This document shows, in pieces, positions 24,882-33,715 of a stretch of 46,047 nucleotides of DNA (positions are counted from its first letter, which is position 1; each line of letters begins with the position of its first letter). The notes beneath the pieces were generated by a model. It saw only the letters and a list, made by a program, of their open reading frames with translations, searched no databases and was not told where the DNA came from. Source of the stretch: Gemmatimonadota bacterium. GTDB taxonomy: Bacteria; Gemmatimonadota; Gemmatimonadetes; Gemmatimonadales; GWC2-71-9. The position numbers and the translations under genes were made by a program. The DNA lies in NCBI GenBank assembly GCA_025358055.1, contig JANYKV010000110.1, positions 1 through 46,047 of the forward strand, written 5' to 3'.

Positions 24882-24908
24882 GGGAACCATGTTCACACTG
24901 CCGGCGTT
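24882..24908 (+). promoter_or_regulatory. ECF-type promoter 1 (glycosyltransferase/GH57 unit)
   Basis: GGGAACC at 24882-24888, 16 nt, CGTT at 24905-24908. Transcription would start near 24915, reading the small open frame at 25002 and the glycosyltransferase gene. It is back to back with the minus-strand copy at 24833-24859. Confidence 0.7.
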
Positions 24909-25001
24909 CCGACACCGACCGCACGATGGCGATGGCGTCGTCGATCGGTCACCACCTCCCGAAGTCACAGCGAGTTCGACCGAAACCCAGCGGAGGCCAC
25001 C

Positions 25002-25178
25002 ATGCAATCCGAATCCGCGCGCTCCACTGATTTCGACATTTGCGCGGAGCCGACAGCGATCCCGCGCCGTTTCCCGGCTCAGCGCGATCGCGTTTTACGA
25101 ATCCTGGCGCGGTGGGAACAGTCCCTGTTCCCGGTTCCGGATGTCGAAACTACCTCGATTATAGGTGCCGGACGGTGA
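25002..25178 (+). CDS. possible small protein (58 residues)
   Basis: The ATG at 25002 has GGAGG five bases upstream (24992-24996), and the frame runs to a TGA at 25176-25178, 34 nt before the glycosyltransferase start. The protein is mixed in charge, with one central amphipathic stretch (RDRVLRILARWEQSLFP). I recognise no family. It lies inside the predicted transcript of ECF-type promoter 1 and could be a leader peptide or small stress protein, or a chance frame. Confidence 0.4.
   Translation: MQSESARSTDFDICAEPTAIPRRFPAQRDRVLRILARWEQSLFPVPDVETTSIIGAGR
25114..25132. promoter_or_regulatory. perfect inverted repeat GGGAACAG-TCC-CTGTTCCC
   Basis: Eight-base arms with a 3-nt spacer, inside the possible small ORF and 81 nt before the glycosyltransferase start. 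It could be a regulator site or an RNA hairpin. It is not an ECF-type promoter, since no CGTT follows at the right distance. Confidence 0.45.
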
Positions 25179-25212
25179 GACAACCACCCACCACCGTCCC
25201 CGCGGAGGCAAC

Positions 25213-26460
25213 GTGCGGGTTCTGATGTTCGGCTGGGAATTCCCTCCGTATCAGGCGGGCGGCCTTGCGACGGCCACGGTGGGCCTCGTCACCGGGCTTC
25301 TTCGGACCGGAGTGGAGGTGACCCTCGTCGTTCCCTTCCCGGCCGATGAATCGATACTGCCGGGGTTCCGGCTGGTGAGCGCCGACGGTCCGGCGGAGTC
25401 CCTGCGGGTACACCGCATTCCGAGCCCGTTGGGGCCGTATGATGGCGCGGAGCGCTACACCGAGGTCTTTGAACGGATCCAATCGCGGCGCCCGATCGGA
25501 AGCCGGGCCGTCTACGGCGCCCACCTGTTCGAGGAGGTCGAGCGGTTCGCTGCGTTAGCGGGGGGAATCGCGGCGCGGGAGCCACACGACCTCATCGACA
25601 CCCACGATTGGATCAGTTTCGCCGCCGGCCTGGAGGCGCAACGCGTTTCGAAGAAGCCGCTCGTGGCACACATTCACGCTACGGAATACGATCGGAGCGG
25701 GGAGGGGGGGAACCCGGAAATACACCGTCGCGAACGGGAAGGCCTGTCCGCGGCGACCAGGGTGATCAGCAACAGCCATGTCCTCAAGCGGCAGGTCGTC
25801 GAACGGTTCGGGGTGCCCGCGGACAAGGTCGACGTAGTGCACTGGGGCATCGGCGATGATCGGACGCCACCACCCTCTCCCGCCCCCTCGCCCTTTCCGC
25901 CCGACGTACCGGTCGTGCTCTTCCTCGGCCGGGTCACTCGGCAAAAGGGTCCGGATTACTTCCTCGAGGTCGCGGGGCGGGTGTCGCAATTCAATACTGC
26001 CGCGCATTTCCTCGTGGCCGGTAGTGGAGACCTGTTGCCCCGGTTGATGATGCGCGCCGCCGACCTGGGGATTGCCCATCGGGTGCACTTCACGGGAGGA
26101 CTCCACGGGGCGGATGTGGATCGTGCGTTTCGGATGGCGACCGTGTGCGTAATGCCCTCGGTCAGCGAGCCGTTCGGTCTCGTCGCGCTGGAGAGCCTTC
26201 GCGCCGGTACTCCGTGCATCCTGCCGAAAACGGCCGGTGTCGCCGAGGTGATCACGAACGCCTTCAAAGTGGACTTCTGGGATGTGGACGACATAGCGAA
26301 CAAGGTCGTCGCGCTGCTGCGCTATCCCGTGCTGCGCGACCACTTGAGTGACCTCGGCCTCCAGGAACTGGCAACCGAGCGTTTCAGCTTGGAGGAGCCG
26401 GCACGCCGCACGCGGGACGCGTACCAACGTGCAATCGAATGGGGAGGGATTCGCGGATGA
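25213..26460 (+). CDS. glycosyltransferase, starch/glycogen-synthase-like (GT4/GT5 fold)
   Basis: A 415-residue GT-B glycosyltransferase. It opens with VRVLMFGWEFPPYQAGGLATA, where the glycine-rich acceptor loop of GT5 glycogen synthases is KxGGL-like. The C-terminal domain has FLGRVTRQKGPDYFLEVA, VAGSGD and PSVSEPFGLVALESLRAGTPCI (the E-x7-E donor site). It probably extends or makes an alpha-glucan from a nucleotide sugar. The GTG at 25213 is chosen because GGAGG (25204-25208) lies 4 nt before it. The gene overlaps the GH57 gene by ATGA, which points to joint action on the same glucan. Confidence 0.88.
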   Translation: MRVLMFGWEFPPYQAGGLATATVGLVTGLLRTGVEVTLVVPFPADESILPGFRLVSADGPAESLRVHRIPSPLGPYDGAERYTEVFERIQSRRPIGSRAVYGAHLFEEVERFAALAGGIAAREPHDLIDTHDWISFAAGLEAQRVSKKPLVAHIHATEYDRSGEGGNPEIHRREREGLSAATRVISNSHVLKRQVVERFGVPADKVDVVHWGIGDDRTPPPSPAPSPFPPDVPVVLFLGRVTRQKGPDYFLEVAGRVSQFNTAAHFLVAGSGDLLPRLMMRAADLGIAHRVHFTGGLHGADVDRAFRMATVCVMPSVSEPFGLVALESLRAGTPCILPKTAGVAEVITNAFKVDFWDVDDIANKVVALLRYPVLRDHLSDLGLQELATERFSLEEPARRTRDAYQRAIEWGGIRG

Positions 26461-27656
26461 CTCGAGAAATCTGTCTTTACGCCCAGGTGCATCAGCCCTA
26501 TCGGCTCCGGCGATTCCGGGTCTTCGACATTGGGACCGGAGCCGGCCACTTCGATGCGCAACAGAATCGGGACATTCTCCGTCGCGTGGCGGAAAAGTGC
26601 TACATCCCGACCAATCGGCTCCTCGCCGACCTGATCCGGAAGAGTGACGGCCGATTCAACCTGGCGCTGAGCCTGAGTGGCGTGGTCCTCGAGCAGCTGG
26701 CGGACTATGCTCCCGAGGCGCTGGAAAGCTTTCAGGCGCTGGCCGACACCGGCGGCGTCGAGTTTCTGGGCGAGACCTACTACCACAGCCTGGCCGGCTT
26801 GGCGGACCTGGGCGAATTCAAAACTCAGGTCTTGCGGCACCGACAGTTGATCGAGCACCGTTTCGGGTGTCGGCCCGAGGTCTTCCGAAACACGGAGTTG
26901 ATCTACTGGGACGAACTCGCGCCCACGATTCTCGAATTGGGCTATCGCGGCGCGTTGGTCGAAGGCGCGGACCATGTGCTCGGGTGGCGCTCGCCGAATT
27001 TCGTCTACTCGGCCGCCTCCGCGCCGGCGCTCCGGCTGTTGGCTCGGAACTATCAATTGAGCGATGACGTCGGCTTCCGGTTTTCACAACGAAGCTGGGG
27101 CGGATGGCCGGTGACGGCGGAGAAGTACGCCGACTGGATTGTGTCGAGTCCGGGCGACAGCGCCCACCTGTTCTTGGACTATGAGACCTTCGGCGAGCAT
27201 CAGTGGGCGGAAACCGGAATCTTTGCCTTCCTCGAACGATTGCCGTCGGCCTGCTTCGACCGCGGCCTCAAGTTCGTTCAGCCCAAGACCCTCGTCCGGC
27301 GGCAGCCGGTTGCTCCCCTCTCCTTCGCTCGCCCCACGTCATGGGCCGATGCGGAACGGGATGTATCGGCGTGGCTCGGGAATCGGCTGCAGGACGCGGC
27401 CCATCAGCGTCTCTATGCCGTCAGGGAGGCGGTCCTCCGCTCCGGACAACCGCAGCTGATGGAAGAATGGCGCCGACTCAGTACCAGCGACCACGTCTAT
27501 TATATGTGCACCAAGTACTTCGCGGATGGCGACGTGCACCAATACTTCAGTCCGTACGACACGCCCTACGACGCGTTTGTGGCCTTCATGAATGTCCTGC
27601 AAGATCTCGAATGGTGCGCCAAGGCCGAGGCCCCTGAAGTTCGGATGGCGGGATGA
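26457..27656 (+). CDS. glycoside hydrolase family 57 (alpha-amylase/4-alpha-glucanotransferase type)
   Basis: A 399-residue (beta/alpha)7-barrel enzyme. GH57 motif 1 is HQPYR (residues 12-16). The catalytic nucleophile is Glu147 in FRNTELIYWDE and the acid/base is Asp241 in FLDYETFGEHQW. It would cleave or transfer alpha-1,4-glucan chains in the cytoplasm; there is no signal peptide. The ATG overlaps the stop of the glycosyltransferase gene, so the pair is a translationally coupled synthesis/remodelling unit. The exact specificity (amylase, branching or glucanotransferase) cannot be read from the motifs. Confidence 0.92.
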   Translation: MTREICLYAQVHQPYRLRRFRVFDIGTGAGHFDAQQNRDILRRVAEKCYIPTNRLLADLIRKSDGRFNLALSLSGVVLEQLADYAPEALESFQALADTGGVEFLGETYYHSLAGLADLGEFKTQVLRHRQLIEHRFGCRPEVFRNTELIYWDELAPTILELGYRGALVEGADHVLGWRSPNFVYSAASAPALRLLARNYQLSDDVGFRFSQRSWGGWPVTAEKYADWIVSSPGDSAHLFLDYETFGEHQWAETGIFAFLERLPSACFDRGLKFVQPKTLVRRQPVAPLSFARPTSWADAERDVSAWLGNRLQDAAHQRLYAVREAVLRSGQPQLMEEWRRLSTSDHVYYMCTKYFADGDVHQYFSPYDTPYDAFVAFMNVLQDLEWCAKAEAPEVRMAG

Positions 27657-27792
27657 GCGCGCGGGATTGCGGTCGGACAACAACGCCTCGATCTTCCGGC
27701 GACGCAGGACTCCGACGCGCTCGGTAATCCCAACGGCCTCGGCGTGCGAGACCCTTCACTGACCACGGTGGAGCGTCGGTGCGTCAGTGGCC

Positions 27793-27819
27793 GGGAACCT
27801 AGGACTCGCTCCGGACGTT
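27793..27819 (+). promoter_or_regulatory. ECF-type promoter 2 (GH63-like gene)
   Basis: GGGAACC at 27793-27799, 16 nt, CGTT at 27816-27819. The predicted RNA start, near 27826, lies about 34 nt before the GTG at 27860, and GAGGAGG is included in the leader. Confidence 0.75.
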
Positions 27820-27859
27820 TGCCGCATGAAACCGGATCGGAATTTCTGAGGAGGCACGG

Positions 27860-30505
27860 GTGGCGCACGCGACCAGAGAGCGAGACCGTCTCGAGGAGCA
27901 GGCCTCGGGTGCGCACAATTGGCGCCGGTGGGGACCGTATCTCTCCGAACGGCAATGGGGAACCGTACGCGAGGACTACAGCGCGGACGGGAACGCCTGG
28001 GACTATCTCCCGCACGATCATGCCCGAAGCCGTGCGTATCGCTGGGGAGAGGACGGCCTGGCTGGCTTTTCCGACGATTGGCAGCGACTGTGCCTGAGCG
28101 TCGCCCTGTGGAACGGTCGGGACCCCATCTTGAAGGAAAGGCTGTTCGGTCTGACGAACGCGCAGGGCAATCATGGCGAAGACGTCAAGGAGCTGTACTA
28201 CTACCTCGATGCGCTCCCGTCTCACGCGTACCAAAAGATGCTGTATAAGTACCCTCAAGCAGCGTTCCCCTACCAACAGCTGGTCGAAGAAAACGCTCGG
28301 CGGAGTAAACTGGAACCGGAATACGAGCTGATTGAGACCGGGCTCTTCGACGAGGATCGTTACTTCGACGTGTTCGTGGAGTATGGCAAGGCGGGTCCCC
28401 ATGACATTCTCATGCGGGTGACGATTCATAATCGCGGGCCGGAGACCGCTAGCCTGCACGTGCTCCCCCAGGCATGGTTCCGCAACCGGTGGACCTGGAA
28501 GACGGAACCGAAGCGGCCGAGCATGGCGCGGGTCCGTCCGGGAGAGGTACTCCTCCACCACGATAAGTTGGGGGACTATTCACTGTACTACGATGGGGCG
28601 CCCGACCTGCTGTTTTGCGACAACGAGACCAATGCCGCCCGCCTCTACGGAGTTAGCGGCGCCAAAGGGTATTGGAAAGACGGAATCAATGATTACATCG
28701 TCGGAGGAAGCCGAACCGCGGTGAATCCCGCCCAGGCCGGCACCAAAGTCGCGGGCCACTATGAACTGTCGATCCCCGCCGGCGCGAGCACGCAGGTTCG
28801 GGTGCGACTGACCAAGGGAGGCACCCCGGTACCGTTCGGCGATTTCGACGCGAACATGGCCACGTGCCTTGCCGAGGCCGACGAGTTCTACGACCACCTT
28901 CAGGCCGCCATCAAGGATCCGGATTCACGCCTGGTCCAGCGGCAAGCCTTTGCCGGTATGCTCTGGTGCAAGCAGTTCTACCACCTCGATGTGCCGCTCT
29001 GGCTCAAGGGCGATCCCACCGAGCCGGCGCCGCCCGAGGCTCGGAAGCATGGACGCAACAGCGAATGGGACCACCTCAACAATGCCGACGTCATTTCCAT
29101 GCCTGACGCGTGGGAATATCCGTGGTATGCCGCGTGGGATCTCGCGTTCCACGCGGTCTCCCTGGCCTTGATCGATCCGGCATTTGCGAAAGATCAGCTG
29201 GTGCTGCTGACCCGCGAGTGGTACATGCACCCCAACGGGCAGCTGCCGGCGTATGAATGGGCCTTTGGGGATGTGAACCCGCCGGTCCACGCCTGGGCGG
29301 CATGGCGCGTCTTTCAGATCGACCGGCAGCAGCACGGCGGCATCGGTGACCTCGTTTTCCTCGAGCGGGTGTTCCACAAACTCATGCTCAATTTCACCTG
29401 GTGGGTGAATCGGAAAGATGCTCAGGGTCGGAATGTGTTCCAGGGAGGCTTTCTGGGCCTGGACAATATCGGAGTGTTTGACCGGAGCGCACCGTTGCCG
29501 ACCGGAGGGTTCATCGATCAGGCGGACGGCACGGCGTGGATGGGGATGTATTCGCTGAATCTGATGCGGATTGCGCTCGAGTTGTCGCTCCACAATCACG
29601 TGTACGAGGACATCGCGACCAAGTTTTTTGAGCATTTCCTCCACATCGCCGAGGCGATGTCGACAATGGGGCAGAGCGGGGTCGGGCTGTGGAATGAGGA
29701 GGACGAATTCTACTACGATGTGCTCAACACGCCGGAGCACGGTTCGATTCCGCTCAAAGTGCGATCCATGGTGGGGTTGATCCCGTTGTTCGCCGTTGAG
29801 GTCATCGACCAAGATCTCCTGGAGTGGGTGCCCGATTTCAATGCTCGGCTCCAGTGGTTCCTCAGCCATCGCCCCGACCTGGCGAGTTTGGTGTCGCGCT
29901 GGCAGGAGCCGGGAAAAGGGGAGCGTCGGCTTCTGTCGCTCTTGCGCGGTCATCGGATGAAGCGACTGTTGCGGCGGATGCTGGACGAGACGGAGTTCCT
30001 ATCCGATTTCGGTGTCCGGGCCCTGTCGAAGGTGCATAAAGACCATCCTTACGTGTTCCGCGCGAACGGGACCGAGCTCTCGGTGTCCTATCAGCCCGGT
30101 GAGTCGGAATCCGGCCTGTTTGGGGGGAATTCGAACTGGCGCGGACCGATTTGGTTTCCGGTCAACTTCCTCCTAGTGGAATCGCTCCACCGATTCCATC
30201 GGTACTACGGGGATGACTTTCGGATCGAGTGTCCGACGGGGTCGGGAGTGTTTCTCAGTATTCGCGAAGTGGCCGTTGAACTGTCGCGCCGCCTCTCGAT
30301 GCTCTTTCGTCGGGACGCGGCGGGCCGCCGTCCGGTGCTGGGTGATGTCGAGAAATACCAGACTGACCCGCATTTCCGAGACTACGTGCTGTTTCACGAG
30401 TACTTCCACGGCGACACGGGCCGGGGAGTCGGGGCCTCGCATCAGACCGGATGGACCGGCCTGATCGCGAAGCTCCTCCACCCGGTGGAGGACTATGAGG
30501 AGTAA
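27860..30505 (+). CDS. GH63-like glucosidase (MGH1-type (alpha/alpha)6 hydrolase)
   Basis: A large cytoplasmic enzyme of 881 residues with no signal peptide. It opens with [43 protein letters not shown], the standard N-terminal block of bacterial GH63-like proteins. Later come [47 protein letters not shown] and a C-terminal [16 protein letters not shown]. These proteins remove alpha-linked glucose or mannose; characterised relatives include glucosylglycerate and mannosylglycerate hydrolases. Acting on glycogen ends or on a compatible solute are both open. The GTG start has GAGGAGG upstream, and the gene has its own ECF-type promoter. Confidence 0.9.
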   Translation: MAHATRERDRLEEQASGAHNWRRWGPYLSERQWGTVREDYSADGNAWDYLPHDHARSRAYRWGEDGLAGFSDDWQRLCLSVALWNGRDPILKERLFGLTNAQGNHGEDVKELYYYLDALPSHAYQKMLYKYPQAAFPYQQLVEENARRSKLEPEYELIETGLFDEDRYFDVFVEYGKAGPHDILMRVTIHNRGPETASLHVLPQAWFRNRWTWKTEPKRPSMARVRPGEVLLHHDKLGDYSLYYDGAPDLLFCDNETNAARLYGVSGAKGYWKDGINDYIVGGSRTAVNPAQAGTKVAGHYELSIPAGASTQVRVRLTKGGTPVPFGDFDANMATCLAEADEFYDHLQAAIKDPDSRLVQRQAFAGMLWCKQFYHLDVPLWLKGDPTEPAPPEARKHGRNSEWDHLNNADVISMPDAWEYPWYAAWDLAFHAVSLALIDPAFAKDQLVLLTREWYMHPNGQLPAYEWAFGDVNPPVHAWAAWRVFQIDRQQHGGIGDLVFLERVFHKLMLNFTWWVNRKDAQGRNVFQGGFLGLDNIGVFDRSAPLPTGGFIDQADGTAWMGMYSLNLMRIALELSLHNHVYEDIATKFFEHFLHIAEAMSTMGQSGVGLWNEEDEFYYDVLNTPEHGSIPLKVRSMVGLIPLFAVEVIDQDLLEWVPDFNARLQWFLSHRPDLASLVSRWQEPGKGERRLLSLLRGHRMKRLLRRMLDETEFLSDFGVRALSKVHKDHPYVFRANGTELSVSYQPGESESGLFGGNSNWRGPIWFPVNFLLVESLHRFHRYYGDDFRIECPTGSGVFLSIREVAVELSRRLSMLFRRDAAGRRPVLGDVEKYQTDPHFRDYVLFHEYFHGDTGRGVGASHQTGWTGLIAKLLHPVEDYEE

Positions 30506-30519
30506 GGCGTAGGTAGGGC

Positions 30520-30546
30520 GGGAACCTTTCCCCATCCCCGGACGTT
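30520..30546 (+). promoter_or_regulatory. ECF-type promoter 3 (anti-sigma/debranching/aquaporin operon)
   Basis: GGGAACC at 30520-30526, 16 nt, CGTT at 30543-30546. RNA would start near 30553, about 33 nt before the GTG of the anti-sigma gene. This would be a negative feedback loop. Confidence 0.75.
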
Positions 30547-30585
30547 CGCCTGGTGGGGAGTTGGCAAATATGACCCGGAGGGTGC

Positions 30586-30834
30586 GTGACCGCAGGGCAT
30601 CTGAGCTGTTTCGAAACGATCCAGCGGCTGGATCTCTATCTCGATCGAGCCCTCGGCGAGGACGAGCGACGCCAGGTTGAACAGCACCTGGAAGAGTGCG
30701 TTCACTGCGCGCAAATATATGCCTTCGAGGGCAAGGTTCTGATTGAAGTCCGCGAGAAACTCCAGCGGGTTGATGTTCCTCCGATGCTCCGACTTCAGGT
30801 GCTCAACTTGCTCGCGCGGGAGAGGGGCGGGTGA
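30586..30834 (+). CDS. RsrA-like zinc anti-sigma factor (ZAS family)
   Basis: An 82-residue soluble protein. Cys8, His34, Cys38 and Cys41 (in HLEECVHC) form the H-x3-C-x2-C zinc motif plus the upstream cysteine. The distances 26-4-3 are the same as Cys11, His37, Cys41 and Cys44 of Streptomyces RsrA, in which a Cys11-Cys44 disulfide expels zinc and frees SigR. The overall pattern (LDLYLDRALGEDERRQVEQHLEEC) also fits. RsrA's later CysCys pair is absent. The usual partner, an ECF sigma gene directly upstream, is missing here. GTG is used as start, and the end overlaps the debranching gene by GTGA. An ECF-type promoter lies 40 nt upstream. Confidence 0.85.
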   Translation: MTAGHLSCFETIQRLDLYLDRALGEDERRQVEQHLEECVHCAQIYAFEGKVLIEVREKLQRVDVPPMLRLQVLNLLARERGG

Positions 30835-32813
30835 TCACACCGGCCCCGGGGCCTGACTCCTCGCTAGCCGATGACCCTCGAGAGTGGCTCGAGGCAGATG
30901 GGCTGGGCGGTTATGCCTCGGGCACCGTGAGCGGAATTCGCACTCGCCGGTATCATGCCCTTCTTCTCTCCGCCGTGACGCCACCCACCCAACGGGTGGT
31001 GTTGGTGAATGGCGTTGAAGCGTGGGTATCCCGTGGGGATCGAAGCCAGTTTCTGACCCGGCAGCGCTACGCGCCAGATGTCACCGGACCGGCGGATGCG
31101 GCGCGCATCATCGCGTTCGTGGCCGACCCGTGGCCCAAATGGACCTATGGCCTGGACGATGGAACCCAGATCGAGCATGAGTTGTTCATGCCGAAGGGGC
31201 GTCCCCTCGTCGCTCTCCGATGGCGCTTACTGACCAAGCGGCCTGGGCTCACGCTCGGTCTCCGCCCTTTCCTCTCCGGACGCGACTCGCACGCGTTGCA
31301 TCACGAGAACGCTGGTTTTCGATTTGAGGGTGAGGCCAAGGGTCCGGCGATCCGGTGGCATCCTTATGAGTCGCTTCCTGGCATCCATGCACTCACTAAC
31401 GGACGCTATCAGCCGGCCCCGAGCTGGTATCGGAAATTTCAGCTCGATGAAGAGCGGGCTCGCGGGCAAGATTTCGTCGAGGACCTGGCCGCACCCGGCC
31501 TCATTGAGTATGACTTGTCGGCCGGAGATGCCGTGCTCATTCTCGGCATGACGCAGGCCGATGGCCCGTTGCACACCTCTACCGATGCCCTGGCGATGTA
31601 CCGACGGCTGCGGGCGGGGGAGACGCGCCGCCGGTCGGCGTTTCCCACTCGCCTGCATCGCGCGGCCGATGCCTATGTTGTGCAGCGCGGCACCGGGAAG
31701 ACGATCGTGGCGGGCTACCCGTGGTTCACCGACTGGGGACGTGACACGTTCATCTCGATTCGCGGATTGTGCCTCGCGACCGGTCGCTGGGACGACGCTA
31801 GGCAAATCCTGGTTCAGTGGGCTGGGGCCGTCTCGGACGGCATGCTCCCCAATCGGTTTGTGGATGTGGGGGACGCGCAGGAATTCAACGCCGTGGATGC
31901 GTCGCTCTGGTATATCGTGGCGGTGTCGGAGTATCTCGCCGCGCAGAAGCGAGCGGGGCGTCGTTGCAACGCAGCCGATCGCCGGGTGCTGGTGGAGGCG
32001 GTACTGGCTATTCTCACCGGGTACTCCAAGGGCACCCGGTATGGGATCGCCCAGGACGTCGACGGCCTTCTCCGCTGCGGCGTGCCCGGGGTGCAGCTGA
32101 CGTGGATGGACGCCAAAGTTGGCGATTGGGTCGTGACCCCGCGCATTGGCAAACCGGTCGAGGTGGAGGCGCTTTGGCTCAACGCGCTTCGGATCGGAGG
32201 CGAATTCGCCCCGTCCTGGAACGCGATCTTCGAGCGGGGGCTGGCGAGTTTTCGCGAGCGCTTTTGGAACCCATCCCGGCAAGCGCTCTACGATGTCATC
32301 GACGTCGACCATCGTCCCGGCGTGGTGGACGCCACCGTCCGCCCGAATCAAATTTTTGCGGTGGGCGGACTCCCGCTGACCTTGCTTAGTCAGAAACAGG
32401 GGCGCGCCGTCGTGGCAACGGTTGAACAGTCGCTACTCACACCCCTCGGCCTCCGCAGCCTGGCGCCGAACGAGCCCGGCTATTGTCCGCGGTACGAGGG
32501 CGGTGTGTGGGAGCGCGACTCGGCGTACCATCAAGGGACGGTCTGGCCGTGGCTCTTGGGCGGGTTCGTCGAAGCGTGGGTCCGGGTTCGCGGTGACACC
32601 ATCGCGGTGCGGGCCGAGGCCCGGCGACGCTTTCTCGACCCATTGCTCGCGCAACTGGATCGCGCGGGCGTGGGCCACATCGCCGAGATTGCGGATGCCG
32701 AGGCGCCGTATACGCCGCGGGGGTGCCCGTTTCAGGCCTGGTCGGTCGGGGAGGCGTTGCGGCTGGACCTCGACGTGCTGTCCCGACCCCCGCACGATGG
32801 CGATGCACCGTGA
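30831..32813 (+). CDS. glycogen debranching enzyme (amylo-alpha-1,6-glucosidase)
   Basis: A 660-residue cytoplasmic enzyme. The N-terminal domain begins with WLEADGLGGYASGTVSGIRTRRYHALLL, typical of archaeal/bacterial-type debranching enzymes. The C-terminal (alpha/alpha)6 domain has YPWFTDWGRDTFISIRGL, VDVGDAQEFNAVDASLWY, QLTWMDAKVGDWVVTPR, VEVEALWLNALRI and YHQGTVWPWLLGG. It cuts alpha-1,6 branch points of glycogen. Start GTG and stop TGA overlap with both neighbours (anti-sigma and aquaporin genes), so the three form one translational unit. It completes the synthesis, remodelling and breakdown set of the block. Confidence 0.95.
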   Translation: MITPAPGPDSSLADDPREWLEADGLGGYASGTVSGIRTRRYHALLLSAVTPPTQRVVLVNGVEAWVSRGDRSQFLTRQRYAPDVTGPADAARIIAFVADPWPKWTYGLDDGTQIEHELFMPKGRPLVALRWRLLTKRPGLTLGLRPFLSGRDSHALHHENAGFRFEGEAKGPAIRWHPYESLPGIHALTNGRYQPAPSWYRKFQLDEERARGQDFVEDLAAPGLIEYDLSAGDAVLILGMTQADGPLHTSTDALAMYRRLRAGETRRRSAFPTRLHRAADAYVVQRGTGKTIVAGYPWFTDWGRDTFISIRGLCLATGRWDDARQILVQWAGAVSDGMLPNRFVDVGDAQEFNAVDASLWYIVAVSEYLAAQKRAGRRCNAADRRVLVEAVLAILTGYSKGTRYGIAQDVDGLLRCGVPGVQLTWMDAKVGDWVVTPRIGKPVEVEALWLNALRIGGEFAPSWNAIFERGLASFRERFWNPSRQALYDVIDVDHRPGVVDATVRPNQIFAVGGLPLTLLSQKQGRAVVATVEQSLLTPLGLRSLAPNEPGYCPRYEGGVWERDSAYHQGTVWPWLLGGFVEAWVRVRGDTIAVRAEARRRFLDPLLAQLDRAGVGHIAEIADAEAPYTPRGCPFQAWSVGEALRLDLDVLSRPPHDGDAP

Positions 32814-33607
32814 GCTCCGTTGCTGCTCCCGCGAAGCCTCGGGAATGGCATCTCATCGAGTATGCACTCGAAGCCTGGGCCCTGGGCCTTTTCATGGTCT
32901 CGGCCTCCGGGTTTGCCATCGTGCTCTTTCATCCGGACTCGCCGGCCCTACGCATCCTGCCTAACGAGATGGCCCGCAGGGTTCTCATGGGCGTCGCGAT
33001 GGGACTGACGTTGATCCTGAACGTCTATTCTCCGTGGGGGAAGCGGTCCGGGGCCCACACCAATCCCGCGGTCACCCTGACGTTTCTTCGGTTGGGCAAA
33101 ATCGCACCACAGGATGCGATCGGGTACATCGGAGCGCAATTCATGGGTGCGGTGCTGGGGACGGCATTCGCAGCGCTCGCCTTTGCTCCATGGATTCGAG
33201 ACCCTGCGGTCAACTATGTCATCACCGTCCCTGGCCCCTGGGGCCCAAGCGTCGCCTTCACGGCCGAAATCCTCATTTCCTTCGCACTCATGCTGGCCGT
33301 GTTGTTGGTCTCCGATTACCCCCCGCTGGCCCGCTGGACTGGGCTCGCCGCCGGGTTCATTGTCGCGCTTTACATCACATTCGAATCGCCCGTGTCCGGG
33401 ATGAGCATGAATCCGGCTCGCACGTTCGGTTCCGCCCTTCCGGCCGGGGTGTGGACCGGGTGGTGGATCTACTTTCTCGCGCCGCCCGCAGGCATGCTCC
33501 TCGCGGCCGAGGTCTATCGCGGATGGCGGGGCCGGCGCGCCGCCTGTGCCAAGCTGTACCATGTCCCCGGGGTGCGTTGCATCTTCTGCGAGCATCAGCA
33601 GGCCTAG
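32810..33607 (+). CDS. aquaporin / MIP-family channel
   Basis: A 265-residue membrane channel. The two NPA boxes are HTNPAVT (Asn85) and SMNPARTFGSAL (Asn201), with Arg204 at the selectivity filter; six membrane helices are visible. Such channels pass water, glycerol or small neutral solutes including hydrogen peroxide. The gene uses a GTG start that overlaps the debranching stop codon. The C-terminus carries an unusual Cys-rich tail (CAKLYHVPGVRCIFCEHQ), with three cysteines that could bind metal or sense redox state. Glucan degradation combined with a channel suggests osmotic adjustment (inference). Confidence 0.93.
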   Translation: MSSVAAPAKPREWHLIEYALEAWALGLFMVSASGFAIVLFHPDSPALRILPNEMARRVLMGVAMGLTLILNVYSPWGKRSGAHTNPAVTLTFLRLGKIAPQDAIGYIGAQFMGAVLGTAFAALAFAPWIRDPAVNYVITVPGPWGPSVAFTAEILISFALMLAVLLVSDYPPLARWTGLAAGFIVALYITFESPVSGMSMNPARTFGSALPAGVWTGWWIYFLAPPAGMLLAAEVYRGWRGRRAACAKLYHVPGVRCIFCEHQQA

Positions 33608-33654
33608 CGGCCGCGTCCCTCCGGCTCCACCGGCATCTCCATGGCTCGGGTAAC

Positions 33655-33681
33655 GGCCGGATACATCCGGCCCCTCCTCTT
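33655..33681 (+). terminator. rho-independent terminator candidate after the aquaporin gene
   Basis: GGCCGGA-TACA-TCCGGCC is a perfect 7-bp stem (33655-33672), followed by a pyrimidine run (CCTCCTCTTT). It lies 48 nt after the aquaporin stop codon and before ECF-type promoter 4. Confidence 0.6.
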
Positions 33682-33715
33682 TCGCCTACCCCTTTTGCAC
33701 TAGTCGCTCCGCTCC

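Noticed and set aside
27757..27789. CACTGAC...GTCAGTG inverted repeat between the GH57 and GH63-like genes
   Set aside because: Only a 7-bp stem with a 19-nt loop and no T run; too weak to call a terminator.
31161..31186. GGAAC-N17-TGTT inside the debranching-enzyme gene
   Set aside because: Loose match in coding sequence with no gene start downstream; consistent with chance.
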